From NCBI GenBank assembly GCA_016432325.1, contig CP066684.1, positions 1 to 64,000 on the forward strand: 64,000 nucleotides of DNA, read 5' to 3'. Of the stretch, positions 25,641-32,817 are shown in pieces. Position 1 is the first letter of the stretch; each line of letters starts with the position of its first letter. Origin of the DNA: Candidatus Aenigmatarchaeota archaeon (GTDB taxonomy: Archaea > Aenigmatarchaeota > Aenigmatarchaeia > PWEA01 > JACQIF01). The notes under the pieces were generated by a model that made no database searches, was not told the origin of the DNA, and saw only the letters and a program-made list of their open reading frames with translations. The position numbers and the translations under genes are program-made.

Positions 25641-25832
25641 ATGGCAAAGAAAATGATGGACATGGGCGCATCGTGTTGCTCCTGTGGTTGTCCGCATCAC
25701 AAGTGGGCTCCCGCGTTCGGCTTGATCGTGGCCGGCGGAGTTTACCTGTATACGGTCAGCTGGGGATGGACTATAATCGCGCTCGGCGCCATGAAGCTGC
25801 TCGGCGGCTTCTGCAAGTGCTGCAACTGCTGA
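25641..25832 (+). CDS. Small cysteine-rich membrane protein
   Basis: 63 residues. Cysteine clusters at both ends (CCSCGCPHH and CKCCNC) bracket two hydrophobic stretches (APAFGLIVAGGVYLYTV, TIIALGAMKLLGGF) joined by SWGW. The cluster spacing suggests metal binding or disulfides on the same side of the membrane. A TATA box, TTTATATG (25611-25618), sits about 25 bp upstream of the ATG. Family not recognised. Confidence 0.65.
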   Translation: MAKKMMDMGASCCSCGCPHHKWAPAFGLIVAGGVYLYTVSWGWTIIALGAMKLLGGFCKCCNC

Positions 25833-25885
25833 CAGAGGACGCGTTATTGATTTCGTTTAGCGTCGGCTCTGTCGGAAAATTATGG

Positions 25886-26100
25886 TCCCGGGAGCGTGAT
25901 TTTCATGCACCGCCGGAAGGCGGAGTTTCTTTGCACGCGTGCTTTCTTTTTAAAGAAAGCCCGCTTTGAACACGCGACCCGCCGGTTTCTATTTGCGAAC
26001 AACGGCTACTCGTTTTCGCGCTAGGCGAAAAGTCTACAGCCGGCTGCTCTGTGGCGAATCCGTTCGCGCGAACGGCCAACTACCGCTGAGCTACCCCGGG
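25886..26100 (-). tRNA. tRNA-Tyr(GTA) with three introns (D-loop, 37/38, T-loop)
   Basis: Acceptor CCCGGGG/TCCCGGG gives the archaeal Tyr identity pair C1-G72 and A73. D-stem GCTC/GAGC is split by 31 nt (26050-26080) with hairpin CCGTTCG-CG-CGAACGG. Anticodon stem GCCGG/CCGGC, loop CTGTAG | A with GTA at 26035-26037, intron 25987-26033 (47 nt). T-stem GCGTG/CACGC, loop TTCAAA | T at 59/60, intron 25900-25964 (65 nt). The mature product would be 72 nt from a 215-nt gene. Boundaries in the D-loop may shift by a few bases. The precursor leader carries another hairpin, CCTCGAACC-GGTTCGAGG (26113-26132). Confidence 0.9.
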
Positions 26101-26153
26101 ATTTTCGAACAACCTCGAACCGGGTTCGAGGATTGCCTGAGGTTGCGACGAGA

Positions 26154-26164
26154 AGGTATAAAAG
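26154..26164. promoter_or_regulatory. Shared TATA region, tRNA-Tyr / 26186 gene
   Basis: GGTATAAAAGG serves the plus-strand gene at leaderless spacing (ATG at 26186). Read on the other strand, CCTTTTATACC is the only TATA-like box near tRNA-Tyr and would give it a leader of about 30 nt that includes a hairpin. Confidence 0.5.
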
Positions 26165-26185
26165 GCTTTGCGGGTATGCCTATCC

Positions 26186-26548
26186 ATGGACGCCATACTC
26201 AAACGGGCCCGTGAAGAGGACACTGAGTTCCTGTTCTTTCACGTCATGGGCAACGCACTCTTCCCCGTGCAAATGTATGAGCATATGTACGCGCGGACGG
26301 GCGACCCGGAGGCGATGATGAATCTCGTCCGCGTCAAGAGAATCTTCTACGAGAGGTTGGATGCCTTCGAGGAAAGCGGATACAGGCCGAACGAAAGAAT
26401 AAACCCTGCCAGCGTGGCGAGAATACACGAATTCAAACGCAGAATATGGACCGGCGGAACCCTGGAAGAACTAAAGAGTTACATGCATTCGATGAAGGTC
26501 CCGCGCTCACTGCACGTTCTTCCTGCTGCCGACGGGCATCTCGTTTGA
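26186..26548 (+). CDS. Hypothetical helical protein
   Basis: 120 residues from MDAILKRAREED, chosen because it lies about 25 bp after TATAAAAG. Mostly alpha-helical and charged, no cysteines, no membrane segment, family not recognised. The 3' end overlaps the convergent membrane protein gene by 42 bases. Confidence 0.6.
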   Translation: MDAILKRAREEDTEFLFFHVMGNALFPVQMYEHMYARTGDPEAMMNLVRVKRIFYERLDAFEESGYRPNERINPASVARIHEFKRRIWTGGTLEELKSYMHSMKVPRSLHVLPAADGHLV

Positions 26549-27922
26549 ATGCACGCGGTACTCGCGGCCCAGCCGCATGCCCTCGACTATGGCCGAAGGC
26601 AGGACGAACGAATCCACTGCCCCGACGGTCGTGGCAATCTTGTAGTGGAACATCCGGGTTTCTCCCCGTTTCATCTCTTTCACGCGCCAGACGAGTTCCG
26701 TTCCCGCCTCGACGAACTTGGCGCGTTCCGGCTGAACCTTGAAATCCTTGAAGACGCGTGCGACGGCAGGCACAAAGTCGCGGACTACTACGTTCTTCAG
26801 CGCCGTCGGCGTCGTATTCTTTATCTCAACGGCAATCGCGAACTCCTGTATGTCGTCCTTCTGCCTTCTCGATGAAAGCACGAGCTTTCGTATGTTTGGC
26901 CTCTTGCTGATTATGTATATCTGGTACGCGGCCGCGAGAACGACGAGCAGTATTATGTAGAATGGCCAGTAGCGAACCGTGTGCGTCACGGTCTCGCTCT
27001 CTCCCGGTTTCAGCGTAACCGTCCATGTGTACAGGACTTTCCCGTCTTGTTCCGACACTGCCGCGCCGGGCGCATCCGTGAAAACATTGAACGGCTTCGC
27101 AACCTCGGCTGTCACCGTTTCAGTACTCTCCGTGTTGCCTCGGTTGGTGAAAACGGTAGTCGTCGTGGAACTTAGGATTCCTTTGTCATCCTGGATGTTC
27201 TTGTCTATGATGTCGATTGCCTCTATCGTGAACTTCTTTTCCACGGTATCTAGAAGATCCTCGTCCTTTGTCAGAGTTATGCGCAGCGTGTACTGTCCCG
27301 GTTTGATAAGCTTGGTAACTTCGAGCTGTCTTTCTATCGTTTCTGTTTCGCCTCGGGACAATGATATGGTTGCGCTCTCGAACTGGATGTCCTGAGGGCC
27401 GGACGCGGTCATTTCGACTTCGACGTTGCGAAATTCCTCGGTGCCGACGTTCTCGGCGACGGCCGTCAGCTTGAGAGTTTCTCCGGGCCCTACGCTGTCG
27501 TCGGCGAACGCCACTCCTGTGATGACCACGCGGTCAACGCGTTTTATTATCAGGCAGACGCTCGTCTCGGCCTGCACGCTGTCGTTCTTGTCGGAGTACA
27601 CTGTGACAGGAATGTAGTAGAAACCGGAGGGCGCGCTCTGCGGAGCCGCGGCCGTGAGTTCGAATGTTCCGCTGCCGCCGCTTGCCAGTTTGACTGACGT
27701 GCCGTCGAATATCACCCAGCTGCGTTGCGGCCCTATGGCGGTTATCCTGAACGTGTCGCTGAATTCCTGATCGTTTGTGACGCCGATGGAATAGTGTCCC
27801 GGCGTTACGGCGCACGCCTGGTCGGCCTGTATGGTAATTCCTGCGGCCGCCGCCGGCTGCGCGTTGAGCGCAAACACGGCCAGCAGAACAGCGAGTAATA
27901 CAAATCTGCGCGCGCTTCCCAT
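26507..27922 (-). CDS. Secreted membrane-anchored protein with CARDB/NEW3-like repeats
   Basis: 471 residues. A signal peptide (RRFVLLAVLLAVFALNAQPAAAA) precedes three or four Ig-like beta domains in which lines such as SVGPGETLKLTAVAENVGTEEFRNVEVEM are typical of CARDB/NEW3 modules. One membrane helix (PFYIILLVVLAAAYQIYII, about residue 350) is followed by a further ~110-residue domain (EIKNTTPTALKNVVVRDFVP), which by topology is cytoplasmic. Likely a cell-surface scaffold; ligand unknown. Confidence 0.75.
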   Translation of the reverse strand: MGSARRFVLLAVLLAVFALNAQPAAAAGITIQADQACAVTPGHYSIGVTNDQEFSDTFRITAIGPQRSWVIFDGTSVKLASGGSGTFELTAAAPQSAPSGFYYIPVTVYSDKNDSVQAETSVCLIIKRVDRVVITGVAFADDSVGPGETLKLTAVAENVGTEEFRNVEVEMTASGPQDIQFESATISLSRGETETIERQLEVTKLIKPGQYTLRITLTKDEDLLDTVEKKFTIEAIDIIDKNIQDDKGILSSTTTTVFTNRGNTESTETVTAEVAKPFNVFTDAPGAAVSEQDGKVLYTWTVTLKPGESETVTHTVRYWPFYIILLVVLAAAYQIYIISKRPNIRKLVLSSRRQKDDIQEFAIAVEIKNTTPTALKNVVVRDFVPAVARVFKDFKVQPERAKFVEAGTELVWRVKEMKRGETRMFHYKIATTVGAVDSFVLPSAIVEGMRLGREYRVHSNEMPVGSRKNVQ

Positions 27923-27994
27923 GGAAGACAGTTCCGTCGGCCAGAATATAAAGGCTTCCCGACTGTGGAGGGAAGCTTGAACAGCGGTTCACGC

Positions 27995-28189
27995 TCAAAC
28001 CTTGAACTGAGCCACCTGGCCGATGATGTCCGCGTGCGCTATCATCGTCTGCCTGCAGCAGAAGCGGTCAAGCCCGAAAGAATCGAGCAGTTCCTTTGAC
28101 TTCTTGCCCTTCTTCAGGCCGTTCTTGTAGTCGTCCCAGTACTGGGCGACCGGCTTTCCGCACGAAAAACATCTGATTGGTACCATCAT
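27995..28189 (-). CDS. rpoN: RNA polymerase subunit N (Rpo10)
   Basis: 64 residues starting MMVPIRCFSCGKPVAQYW. The zinc-binding CFSCG and CCRQ motifs are intact, with the usual LDSFGLDRFCCRQTMIAHAD. The double ATG overlaps the TGA of the upstream gene. Closes the uL13-uS9 operon. Confidence 0.95.
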   Translation of the reverse strand: MMVPIRCFSCGKPVAQYWDDYKNGLKKGKKSKELLDSFGLDRFCCRQTMIAHADIIGQVAQFKV

Positions 28190-28536
28190 GCGACCGCACC
28201 TCTCGGTTTGGAAAGAATCCTTCCTATCATAGCCTCCCAAAATATCATTCCGTTGAGAAGCATTTCCTCTCCGTTTTCAGGGTCCATCAGGGAAATATTC
28301 TTATAACCTTTGTCCTGTAGGTGGCCCACTATGTGTGCCATTCCAAGATGGCGAGGGGCTATCCCATCCTTTGTGTAATGGTATCTGATAACCAGATATT
28401 TTACAGGGCCTTCGTCGAAAAGGCGCTTTCCTATCATATCTGCCGCGCTTTTCAAGTCAGTTCCTGTTTCCATTCCGAATGCCCTCAGCAAATCTCCATC
28501 GTTTACTACCATCAAACCATTCTTATCTACTGGCAT
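28186..28536 (-). CDS. Hypothetical protein inserted between rpsI and rpoN
   Basis: 116 residues, not recognised. Sequence is mixed alpha/beta (LLRAFGMETGTDLKSAADMIGKRL, KYLVIRYHYTKDGIAP). It starts six bases after the uS9 stop and overlaps rpoN by four bases, so it must be translated with them. In most archaea uS9 and rpoN are adjacent, which makes this an insertion. Confidence 0.6.
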   Translation of the reverse strand: MPVDKNGLMVVNDGDLLRAFGMETGTDLKSAADMIGKRLFDEGPVKYLVIRYHYTKDGIAPRHLGMAHIVGHLQDKGYKNISLMDPENGEEMLLNGMIFWEAMIGRILSKPRGAVA

Positions 28537-28542
28537 GTTAGT

Positions 28543-28962
28543 CTACCTCTTGCTCCTTTGCTTGTGCCTCCTCGGCCCTGCGGACGAGCGAGACGGTTTG
28601 TGCGGCTCGTTCCTTCTGGCGTCGCTGACGAGGAGCGCACGGTCGTAGTCGTCGAACGCGCGCCTCAGGGCCTGCGCTCCCTTGCCCGCGGAAGCGAGCA
28701 GCGCGTGCGCGATTGCCTGGCGAGTGGCCTCGGCTTGTCCGATAACTCCGCCTCCCTGAACGTGAACGTCGACGTCAACTGTCTTGGCCAGTTCTTCGGC
28801 TATCGCCAACGGCTCTGTAACCATTAGTCTTCGCATCTCCGGCTGCACGTTTTCAATGCGGACGCGGTTTATGCGTACGATGCCGCTGCCTTGCGTGGCC
28901 GTGGCTATGGCAACGGCTTCCTTTCTCCTGCCGATGACGCGCACTTCTTTGCCTTCCGTCAC
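28543..28962 (-). CDS. rpsI: Ribosomal protein uS9
   Basis: 139 residues. It contains GRRKEAVAIATATQGSG, VDVDVHVQGGGVIGQAEATRQAIAHAL and ends with the basic PRRHKQRSKR tail that reaches the decoding site. One base separates it from uL13. Confidence 0.96.
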   Translation of the reverse strand: MTEGKEVRVIGRRKEAVAIATATQGSGIVRINRVRIENVQPEMRRLMVTEPLAIAEELAKTVDVDVHVQGGGVIGQAEATRQAIAHALLASAGKGAQALRRAFDDYDRALLVSDARRNEPHKPSRSSAGPRRHKQRSKR

Positions 28963-28963
28963 A

Positions 28964-29386
28964 TCAACCGCCTCTCAACCTTTTCGAAACTTCTGCGAGC
29001 GTAACGTACTTGTGCGTGAGCTCCGCGGAACTTTTGCCTATCTTGTCCCCCTTCAAATCCTGAGGATTGTTTGAATATACCCTCAGTTTTGCGAAAGCAT
29101 CGCGTCCTCTGCCCTTCTTGTAAGGCAGCATGCCCCGTACGCTCCTCTTCAATATCGCCTCGGGCAACGTTGGATAGTAAGCTCCGTGGTGAGGATCTCC
29201 GCGAGCGCGTTTTTCCCTGTAGAGTTCGTGAATCAGTTCCGGCCTGCCTGTGATGACCGCGCGTTCGGCGTTTATCACCACGACGCGCTCGCCGCCGAGC
29301 AGCTTCTTCGCCACGCGCGTGCAGACTCGGCCCAGCACCTGCTCGGACGCGTCAATTACCGCCGTTTTTGTCTCGACCATGGACAT
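28964..29386 (-). CDS. rplM: Ribosomal protein uL13
   Basis: 140 residues from MSMVETKTAVIDASEQVLGR, the ATG overlapping the eL18 stop. Motifs: VVVINAERAVITGRP, HGAYYPTLPEAILKRSVRGMLPYKKGRG. The longer upstream reading is not supported. Confidence 0.95.
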   Translation of the reverse strand: MSMVETKTAVIDASEQVLGRVCTRVAKKLLGGERVVVINAERAVITGRPELIHELYREKRARGDPHHGAYYPTLPEAILKRSVRGMLPYKKGRGRDAFAKLRVYSNNPQDLKGDKIGKSSAELTHKYVTLAEVSKRLRGG

Positions 29387-29739
29387 CACGTTATTATCCT
29401 GACGTTTTTGCCCGAAGGGTTCTCGTCCATGAGCTCCTTGATGCTCAGGCACCTGCCCTTCGCCGCGCTTATCTTCATCACGGCGCCCATCGAAAAGTTC
29501 AGGGCCGCGACGTCTATCTTCTTCGTCAGCGTTCCGTCGGCCAGAACCTTGCCCGGCACAAGCGCGATCTCGCCGTCCTTTGCGTTTCGCGCTATCGCGG
29601 AGACGTTTACTTCCGCGGCCTGCCGTGCGGGCTTCTCCAGCCTATCGGCTACGTCGACCCAGATGCCTTTCTTCTGCTTCCTCAGCTCTTTCACGAGCGA
29701 CGCAACCAGCGGGTTCGTCGGACCTGTTCTCTTTGTCAT
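29386..29739 (-). CDS. rpl18e: Ribosomal protein eL18
   Basis: 117 residues from MTKRTGPTNPLVASLV; a GTG at 29748 would add three. The family segment GEIALVPGKVLADGTLTKKIDVAALNFS is clear. It opens the eL18-uL13-uS9-ORF-rpoN run. In most archaea it directly follows rpoD; here tRNA-Leu sits between. Confidence 0.93.
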   Translation of the reverse strand: MTKRTGPTNPLVASLVKELRKQKKGIWVDVADRLEKPARQAAEVNVSAIARNAKDGEIALVPGKVLADGTLTKKIDVAALNFSMGAVMKISAAKGRCLSIKELMDENPSGKNVRIIT

Positions 29740-29749
29740 TTCATTCACC

Positions 29750-29828
29750 GTTTGACCTTTGTGTGGTGCGGGAAGCCGTAAAGCTTCGCTTTCCGTTCCC
29801 CCAACCTTTGACGTTTATGGTGCGGGAG
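29750..29828. repeat. Imperfect direct repeat flanking a hairpin at the tRNA-Leu 3' end
   Basis: GTTTGACCTTTGTGTGGTGCGGGA (29750-29773) and CTTTGACGTTTATGGTGCGGGA (29806-29827) are near copies; the second includes the acceptor end of tRNA-Leu. Between them is AAAGC-tt-CGCTTT with flanking GGAA/TTCC. Same arrangement as at tRNA-Asp. Confidence 0.65.
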
Positions 29829-30081
29829 GTCGGAAAACCACGGTGGGCGCAACGTTTCTTTTGCACCCGTGCTTTTCTACGCGAACTGACGCACACCAAG
29901 TGTGCGTCGAGCACCTCGCGAAAAGCCCGGTTTGAACCGACGAAGGCACTAAGCCACCAGGTCTCCCTGTGGTTATGCCACACCTGAGCGTGACCTCACA
30001 CCTAAGCTTTGCCTCGCGCTCGTACTCGGAATCTCATCCGAAAGCGTGATCTGGCCCCATTGACCGCTAGGGTACTCCCGC
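29821..30081 (-). tRNA. tRNA-Leu with a 96-nt T-loop intron and interrupted anticodon arm
   Basis: Acceptor GCGGGAG/CTCCCGC with A73, D-arm CCC TAGC GGTCAAT GGG, type II variable arm GGC-ttagt-GCC and T-stem GTCGG/CCGAC identify tRNA-Leu. The T-loop reads TTCAAA | T with a 96-nt intron (29835-29930) that itself carries a hairpin GACGCACAC-GTGTGCGTC. The anticodon 5' stem CCAG and 3' ACCTGG are about 85 nt apart. At least one and probably two introns lie there (near 30/31 and 37/38), with CTCAGG or CTTAGG as the candidate anticodon piece, so CAG or TAG. I cannot decide between them. Confidence 0.8.
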
Positions 30082-30112
30082 ATACCGAGCCATAGTCTCC
30101 TCGCACGCCTTC

Positions 30113-30904
30113 TTAAGCGTATTCCGAGACCTTCTCTTCCAGTTCCTTGGCCTTTGCTTCGATGTTTTCCAAGGCAAGAGAGACTATCTGTTCAGGCTTG
30201 AGGCCGCACACCGTTTCGACGCGGAAGACGAACTTCGTTTCGTCTCCCTTTACTTCCACATACTGCGGCGAGGCTTCCACGCACGCATCGCACAGGATGC
30301 ATGCGAGTTCGTTCGCTACGCGGGCTCCGCGGCCCGAACGTTCGAAGACGTTGGTAGGACAGACGTCCAGTATCTTCTTTGCGTCCTCCTCGGGGAGACC
30401 CGGTTTGATCGTGACTTTCGGATAGTACTTGTACGACGCGACAGCGGCCTGCCACTTGGCGTGTTCGCGGCCGCGGCCCAGGCGTGCGGTAGCTTCGAGT
30501 TCAACCTTCTGCCCCTCGAGAAGCATGACGAGGGGCATGCTATCGTAGAGAGGCTTCACGTCTTCGTCGCTGCTCTTCAAATCTTTCGTGTACACGGTGC
30601 AGGGCCCTTCCTTCTTGAGTACGAGAACAACCTGGCATTCGACGCATCCCTTGCCCTCGCAGACGCACTCTTCGCGGATGTTTACCTTCTTTGGGTCGAA
30701 CGCCAACGGCACGAGCGCGAGCCTGTGCGACAGGACCTCGTTGTAGAGCGCCGACGAGTTTTCGTGGATGTCCACTTCGTCGATTGCCAGCGCAGGCACC
30801 TCTCCCATCATCGCGCGCCTCAAAGCGTTAGCGAAAGACGGGTTTATTTCGTCTGCCACGAACGTCAGCTTTTCGTCACTCTCTTCCAAAATCTTTATTT
30901 TCAT
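30113..30904 (-). CDS. rpoD: RNA polymerase subunit D (Rpo3) with ferredoxin-like domain
   Basis: 263 residues from MKIKILEESDEKL. The RpoA-like dimerisation domain (NPSFANALRRAMMGEVPALAIDEV) is complete. A cysteine-bearing insert (ECVCEGKGCVEC) and the later CPTNVF...CILCDACVEASP segment match the Fe-S domain of archaeal D subunits. The 98 residues upstream in the same frame run antisense-like through rpsK and are not coding. Confidence 0.95.
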   Translation of the reverse strand: MKIKILEESDEKLTFVADEINPSFANALRRAMMGEVPALAIDEVDIHENSSALYNEVLSHRLALVPLAFDPKKVNIREECVCEGKGCVECQVVLVLKKEGPCTVYTKDLKSSDEDVKPLYDSMPLVMLLEGQKVELEATARLGRGREHAKWQAAVASYKYYPKVTIKPGLPEEDAKKILDVCPTNVFERSGRGARVANELACILCDACVEASPQYVEVKGDETKFVFRVETVCGLKPEQIVSLALENIEAKAKELEEKVSEYA

Positions 30905-30906
30905 AA

Positions 30907-31293
30907 CTACATCCTCCTGCCCCTGCGGCCGCCCTTCTTCTTGGTCCTGTCGTGCGGTATGGGCGTGACGTCTTCTATGTCCCCGATGCGTATGCCTGCG
31001 CGCGCTATCGCGCGTATCGCGGGCTGCGCTCCCTTGCCCGGGTTGCTGGATTCGTGACCACCGGGAGCGCGAATCCTTATGTTGAGCTTTGTTATGCCCT
31101 TGGACTTCGCCTCTTCTATCGCGCGTTTGGCTGCGAGCATCGCCTGGAACGGCTGTCCCTTGTCGCGGTCGTTCTTTGTGACCATGCCGCCCGAGCATCG
31201 CGAGATAGTTTCAGCGCCTGTTATGTCGGTTATGTGTATGATTGTGTTGTTCGACGACGAATAGATGTGAGCGACCCCTATTTTGTCTGTCAT
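30907..31293 (-). CDS. rpsK: Ribosomal protein uS11
   Basis: 128 residues from [20 protein letters not shown]. Motifs [44 protein letters not shown] and the basic [13 protein letters not shown] end. Two bases from rpoD. Confidence 0.97.
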   Translation of the reverse strand: MTDKIGVAHIYSSSNNTIIHITDITGAETISRCSGGMVTKNDRDKGQPFQAMLAAKRAIEEAKSKGITKLNIRIRAPGGHESSNPGKGAQPAIRAIARAGIRIGDIEDVTPIPHDRTKKKGGRRGRRM

Positions 31294-31298
31294 GAGTA

Positions 31299-31778
31299 TC
31301 ACTTCTTCTGAACCTCGACGCCCTTTATCTTGATTTGCTCTTCGAGATCCTTGGATACGAGGAACGACGGCCATACGATGCGCCTGTTGCCGACCACGAC
31401 GTGGCCGTGTGTTATCAGCTGCCTGGACTGTTTCAGCGTGTTGGCGATTCCCTTTCTATGGATGATAGTCTGCAGGCGTCGCGAGAGAACGTCGTTGACG
31501 CTGAGACCGAGCACGTCGTCCAGCCCTCCGCTTTCCTTCATGAGATTGAGCCTCGAAACGCGCGCGAGGAGCTGTTTCTGCTGACGCTCGTCTTTCGACG
31601 CGCCGAGCTCGCGCGCCTGCCTTCTGAGGCCTCTGAGAATCGACTCCGCGCGGCGCAGCTCCTGCTTGCGCCTGAGGCCGAACTCTTTCAAGAGCGCGTT
31701 CTCTCTCTCAATGCGCTTTGAGTCCCACGCCTTCAGCGGGCTTTCGATTCTCGAGCGAGACTGTTTTGGATCTCCCAT
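31299..31778 (-). CDS. rpsD: Ribosomal protein uS4
   Basis: 159 residues from [20 protein letters not shown]4 RNA-binding domain: [34 protein letters not shown]. Its start region (18 bases) is duplicated upstream around a hairpin. Confidence 0.96.
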   Translation of the reverse strand: MGDPKQSRSRIESPLKAWDSKRIERENALLKEFGLRRKQELRRAESILRGLRRQARELGASKDERQQKQLLARVSRLNLMKESGGLDDVLGLSVNDVLSRRLQTIIHRKGIANTLKQSRQLITHGHVVVGNRRIVWPSFLVSKDLEEQIKIKGVEVQKK

Positions 31779-31844
31779 GCACTTCACCAATTTCTGCGTG
31801 GGGGAATTGAAATCGCAATTTCATATTCTCCCATGCACTTCACC
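31771..31844. repeat. 18-bp direct repeat flanking a hairpin at the rpsD start
   Basis: TCTCCCATGCACTTCACC, which holds the rpsD start codon and its upstream GGTGAAGTGC, is found at 31771-31788 and exactly again at 31827-31844. The 38 bases between include ATTGAAAT-cgc-AATTTCAT-like pairing. The outer copy lies right after the rpsM stop, so the insertion appears to have pushed rpsD away while rebuilding its ribosome-binding region. Confidence 0.85.
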
Positions 31845-32434
31845 TACTTCTTCTCGGCAGGCTTTGCGCCTTCGCCGGGCTTGGCCTTCGCGCGCACGAC
31901 GCCCACGGAACCGCTCTTGCGGAATGACGAACGCGTTCTCTGTCCGCGCACGGGCTGTCCGAGCCTGTGTCTCCATCCGCGGTAAGAACCGTACCTCATC
32001 AAGTCCGAGAGTTTCTGTCTCAGAGAGACGTCGAGATCCGAAACCGTGAGGTGCCTGTCTTTTCCTGTTTCAGCGTCTTTCCTCAGGTTGAGCATGTAGG
32101 AAGGAATGTTGTAATTTGCCGGGTTGCGTACGATTTCTTCGAGCTTCTTTAGCTGGTCCTCTGTGAGCGTGCTGGTCTTTGTCAGCGGGTCCAATTCGGC
32201 CACGAGGCATATCGCCTTTGCCAGCGAGAAGTTGACGCCTCTGATGGCGCGGAGCGCGTTGAAGATGCTTGCGTTTCCGTCGAGGTCTGTCGCCATGAGA
32301 CGGACTATGTTGCGTTCGAGAGTCGGCTCGGGCTTGCCCTGTTCTTTCTTGAGGGCCTCGCGCGCCTTTTTCTCCTCTTCGCGGCGCTGCTCCTCGATCG
32401 GGTCCTTCGTCGTCTTTCCTTTCAATCCGCCCAT
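31844..32434 (-). CDS. rpsM: Ribosomal protein uS13 with N-terminal extension
   Basis: 196 residues; archaeal S13 is usually about 150. The first ~35 residues (GGLKGKTTKDPIEEQRREEEKKAREALKKEQGK) are a charged helical extension. The core follows: NIVRLMATDLDGNASIFNALRAIRGVNFSLAKAIC, and SYRGWRHRLGQPVRGQRTRSSFR near the end, then a Lys/Ala tail. First gene of the uS13-uS4-uS11-rpoD run, 49 bases after tRNA-Ser. Confidence 0.95.
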   Translation of the reverse strand: MGGLKGKTTKDPIEEQRREEEKKAREALKKEQGKPEPTLERNIVRLMATDLDGNASIFNALRAIRGVNFSLAKAICLVAELDPLTKTSTLTEDQLKKLEEIVRNPANYNIPSYMLNLRKDAETGKDRHLTVSDLDVSLRQKLSDLMRYGSYRGWRHRLGQPVRGQRTRSSFRKSGSVGVVRAKAKPGEGAKPAEKK

Positions 32435-32483
32435 TTTGACACCGATTCTTTTTCGCGTAAGCGTATTTTTGATGTTGGTTTGG

Positions 32484-32698
32484 CGCTGGGGGTGAGATTA
32501 TCAGCCCTACGCCTTGTGCAAAGCATCTCAGCAGTAGGGAATTCGAACTCACGCGGGCTTGCGCCCACCGGTTTTCTTGCCGTGTTTCTTTTGCACCCGT
32601 ACTTTTCTTTTTGAAAGAAAAGCCCGGTTCAAGACCGGCGCAGTGAATCCCTAGCCGCACGCTTGCGCGCACGGGTTACCAGGCTTTGCTACCCCAGC
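32484..32698 (-). tRNA. tRNA-Ser(TGA) with three introns (D-loop, 37/38, T-loop)
   Basis: Acceptor GCTGGGG/CCCCAGC with G73 (Ser). D-stem GCA/TGC is split by about 32 nt (32645-32676) with hairpin CGTGCGC-gcaa-GCGTGCG. Anticodon stem CCGGT/ACCGG with loop CTTGAA | A, TGA at 32629-32631, intron 32575-32627 (53 nt). Type II variable arm GGGC-gcaa-GCCC. T-stem GTGAG/CTCAC, loop TTCGAA | T, intron 32498-32542 (45 nt). Mature length would be 85 nt. A TATA (GTTTAAATG, minus strand, about 32723-32732) is well placed. D-loop borders may shift slightly. Confidence 0.9.
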
Positions 32699-32817
32699 GT
32701 ATTCTAACTGGGGTTCGGATGGCATTTAAACGTGTCTAAACGCCTCTCTGAAGCTTTCAGGCAAAGCATATAAGCTTGTCGCCAAGGCCAAAAACGGAGT
32801 TTTCGCGGCTAAAAGCA

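Noticed and set aside
30905-31198. 98-residue N-terminal extension of RpoD
   Set aside because: It reads through rpsK in another frame and is Arg/His/Gln-rich. RpoD homologues start at the MKIKI position.
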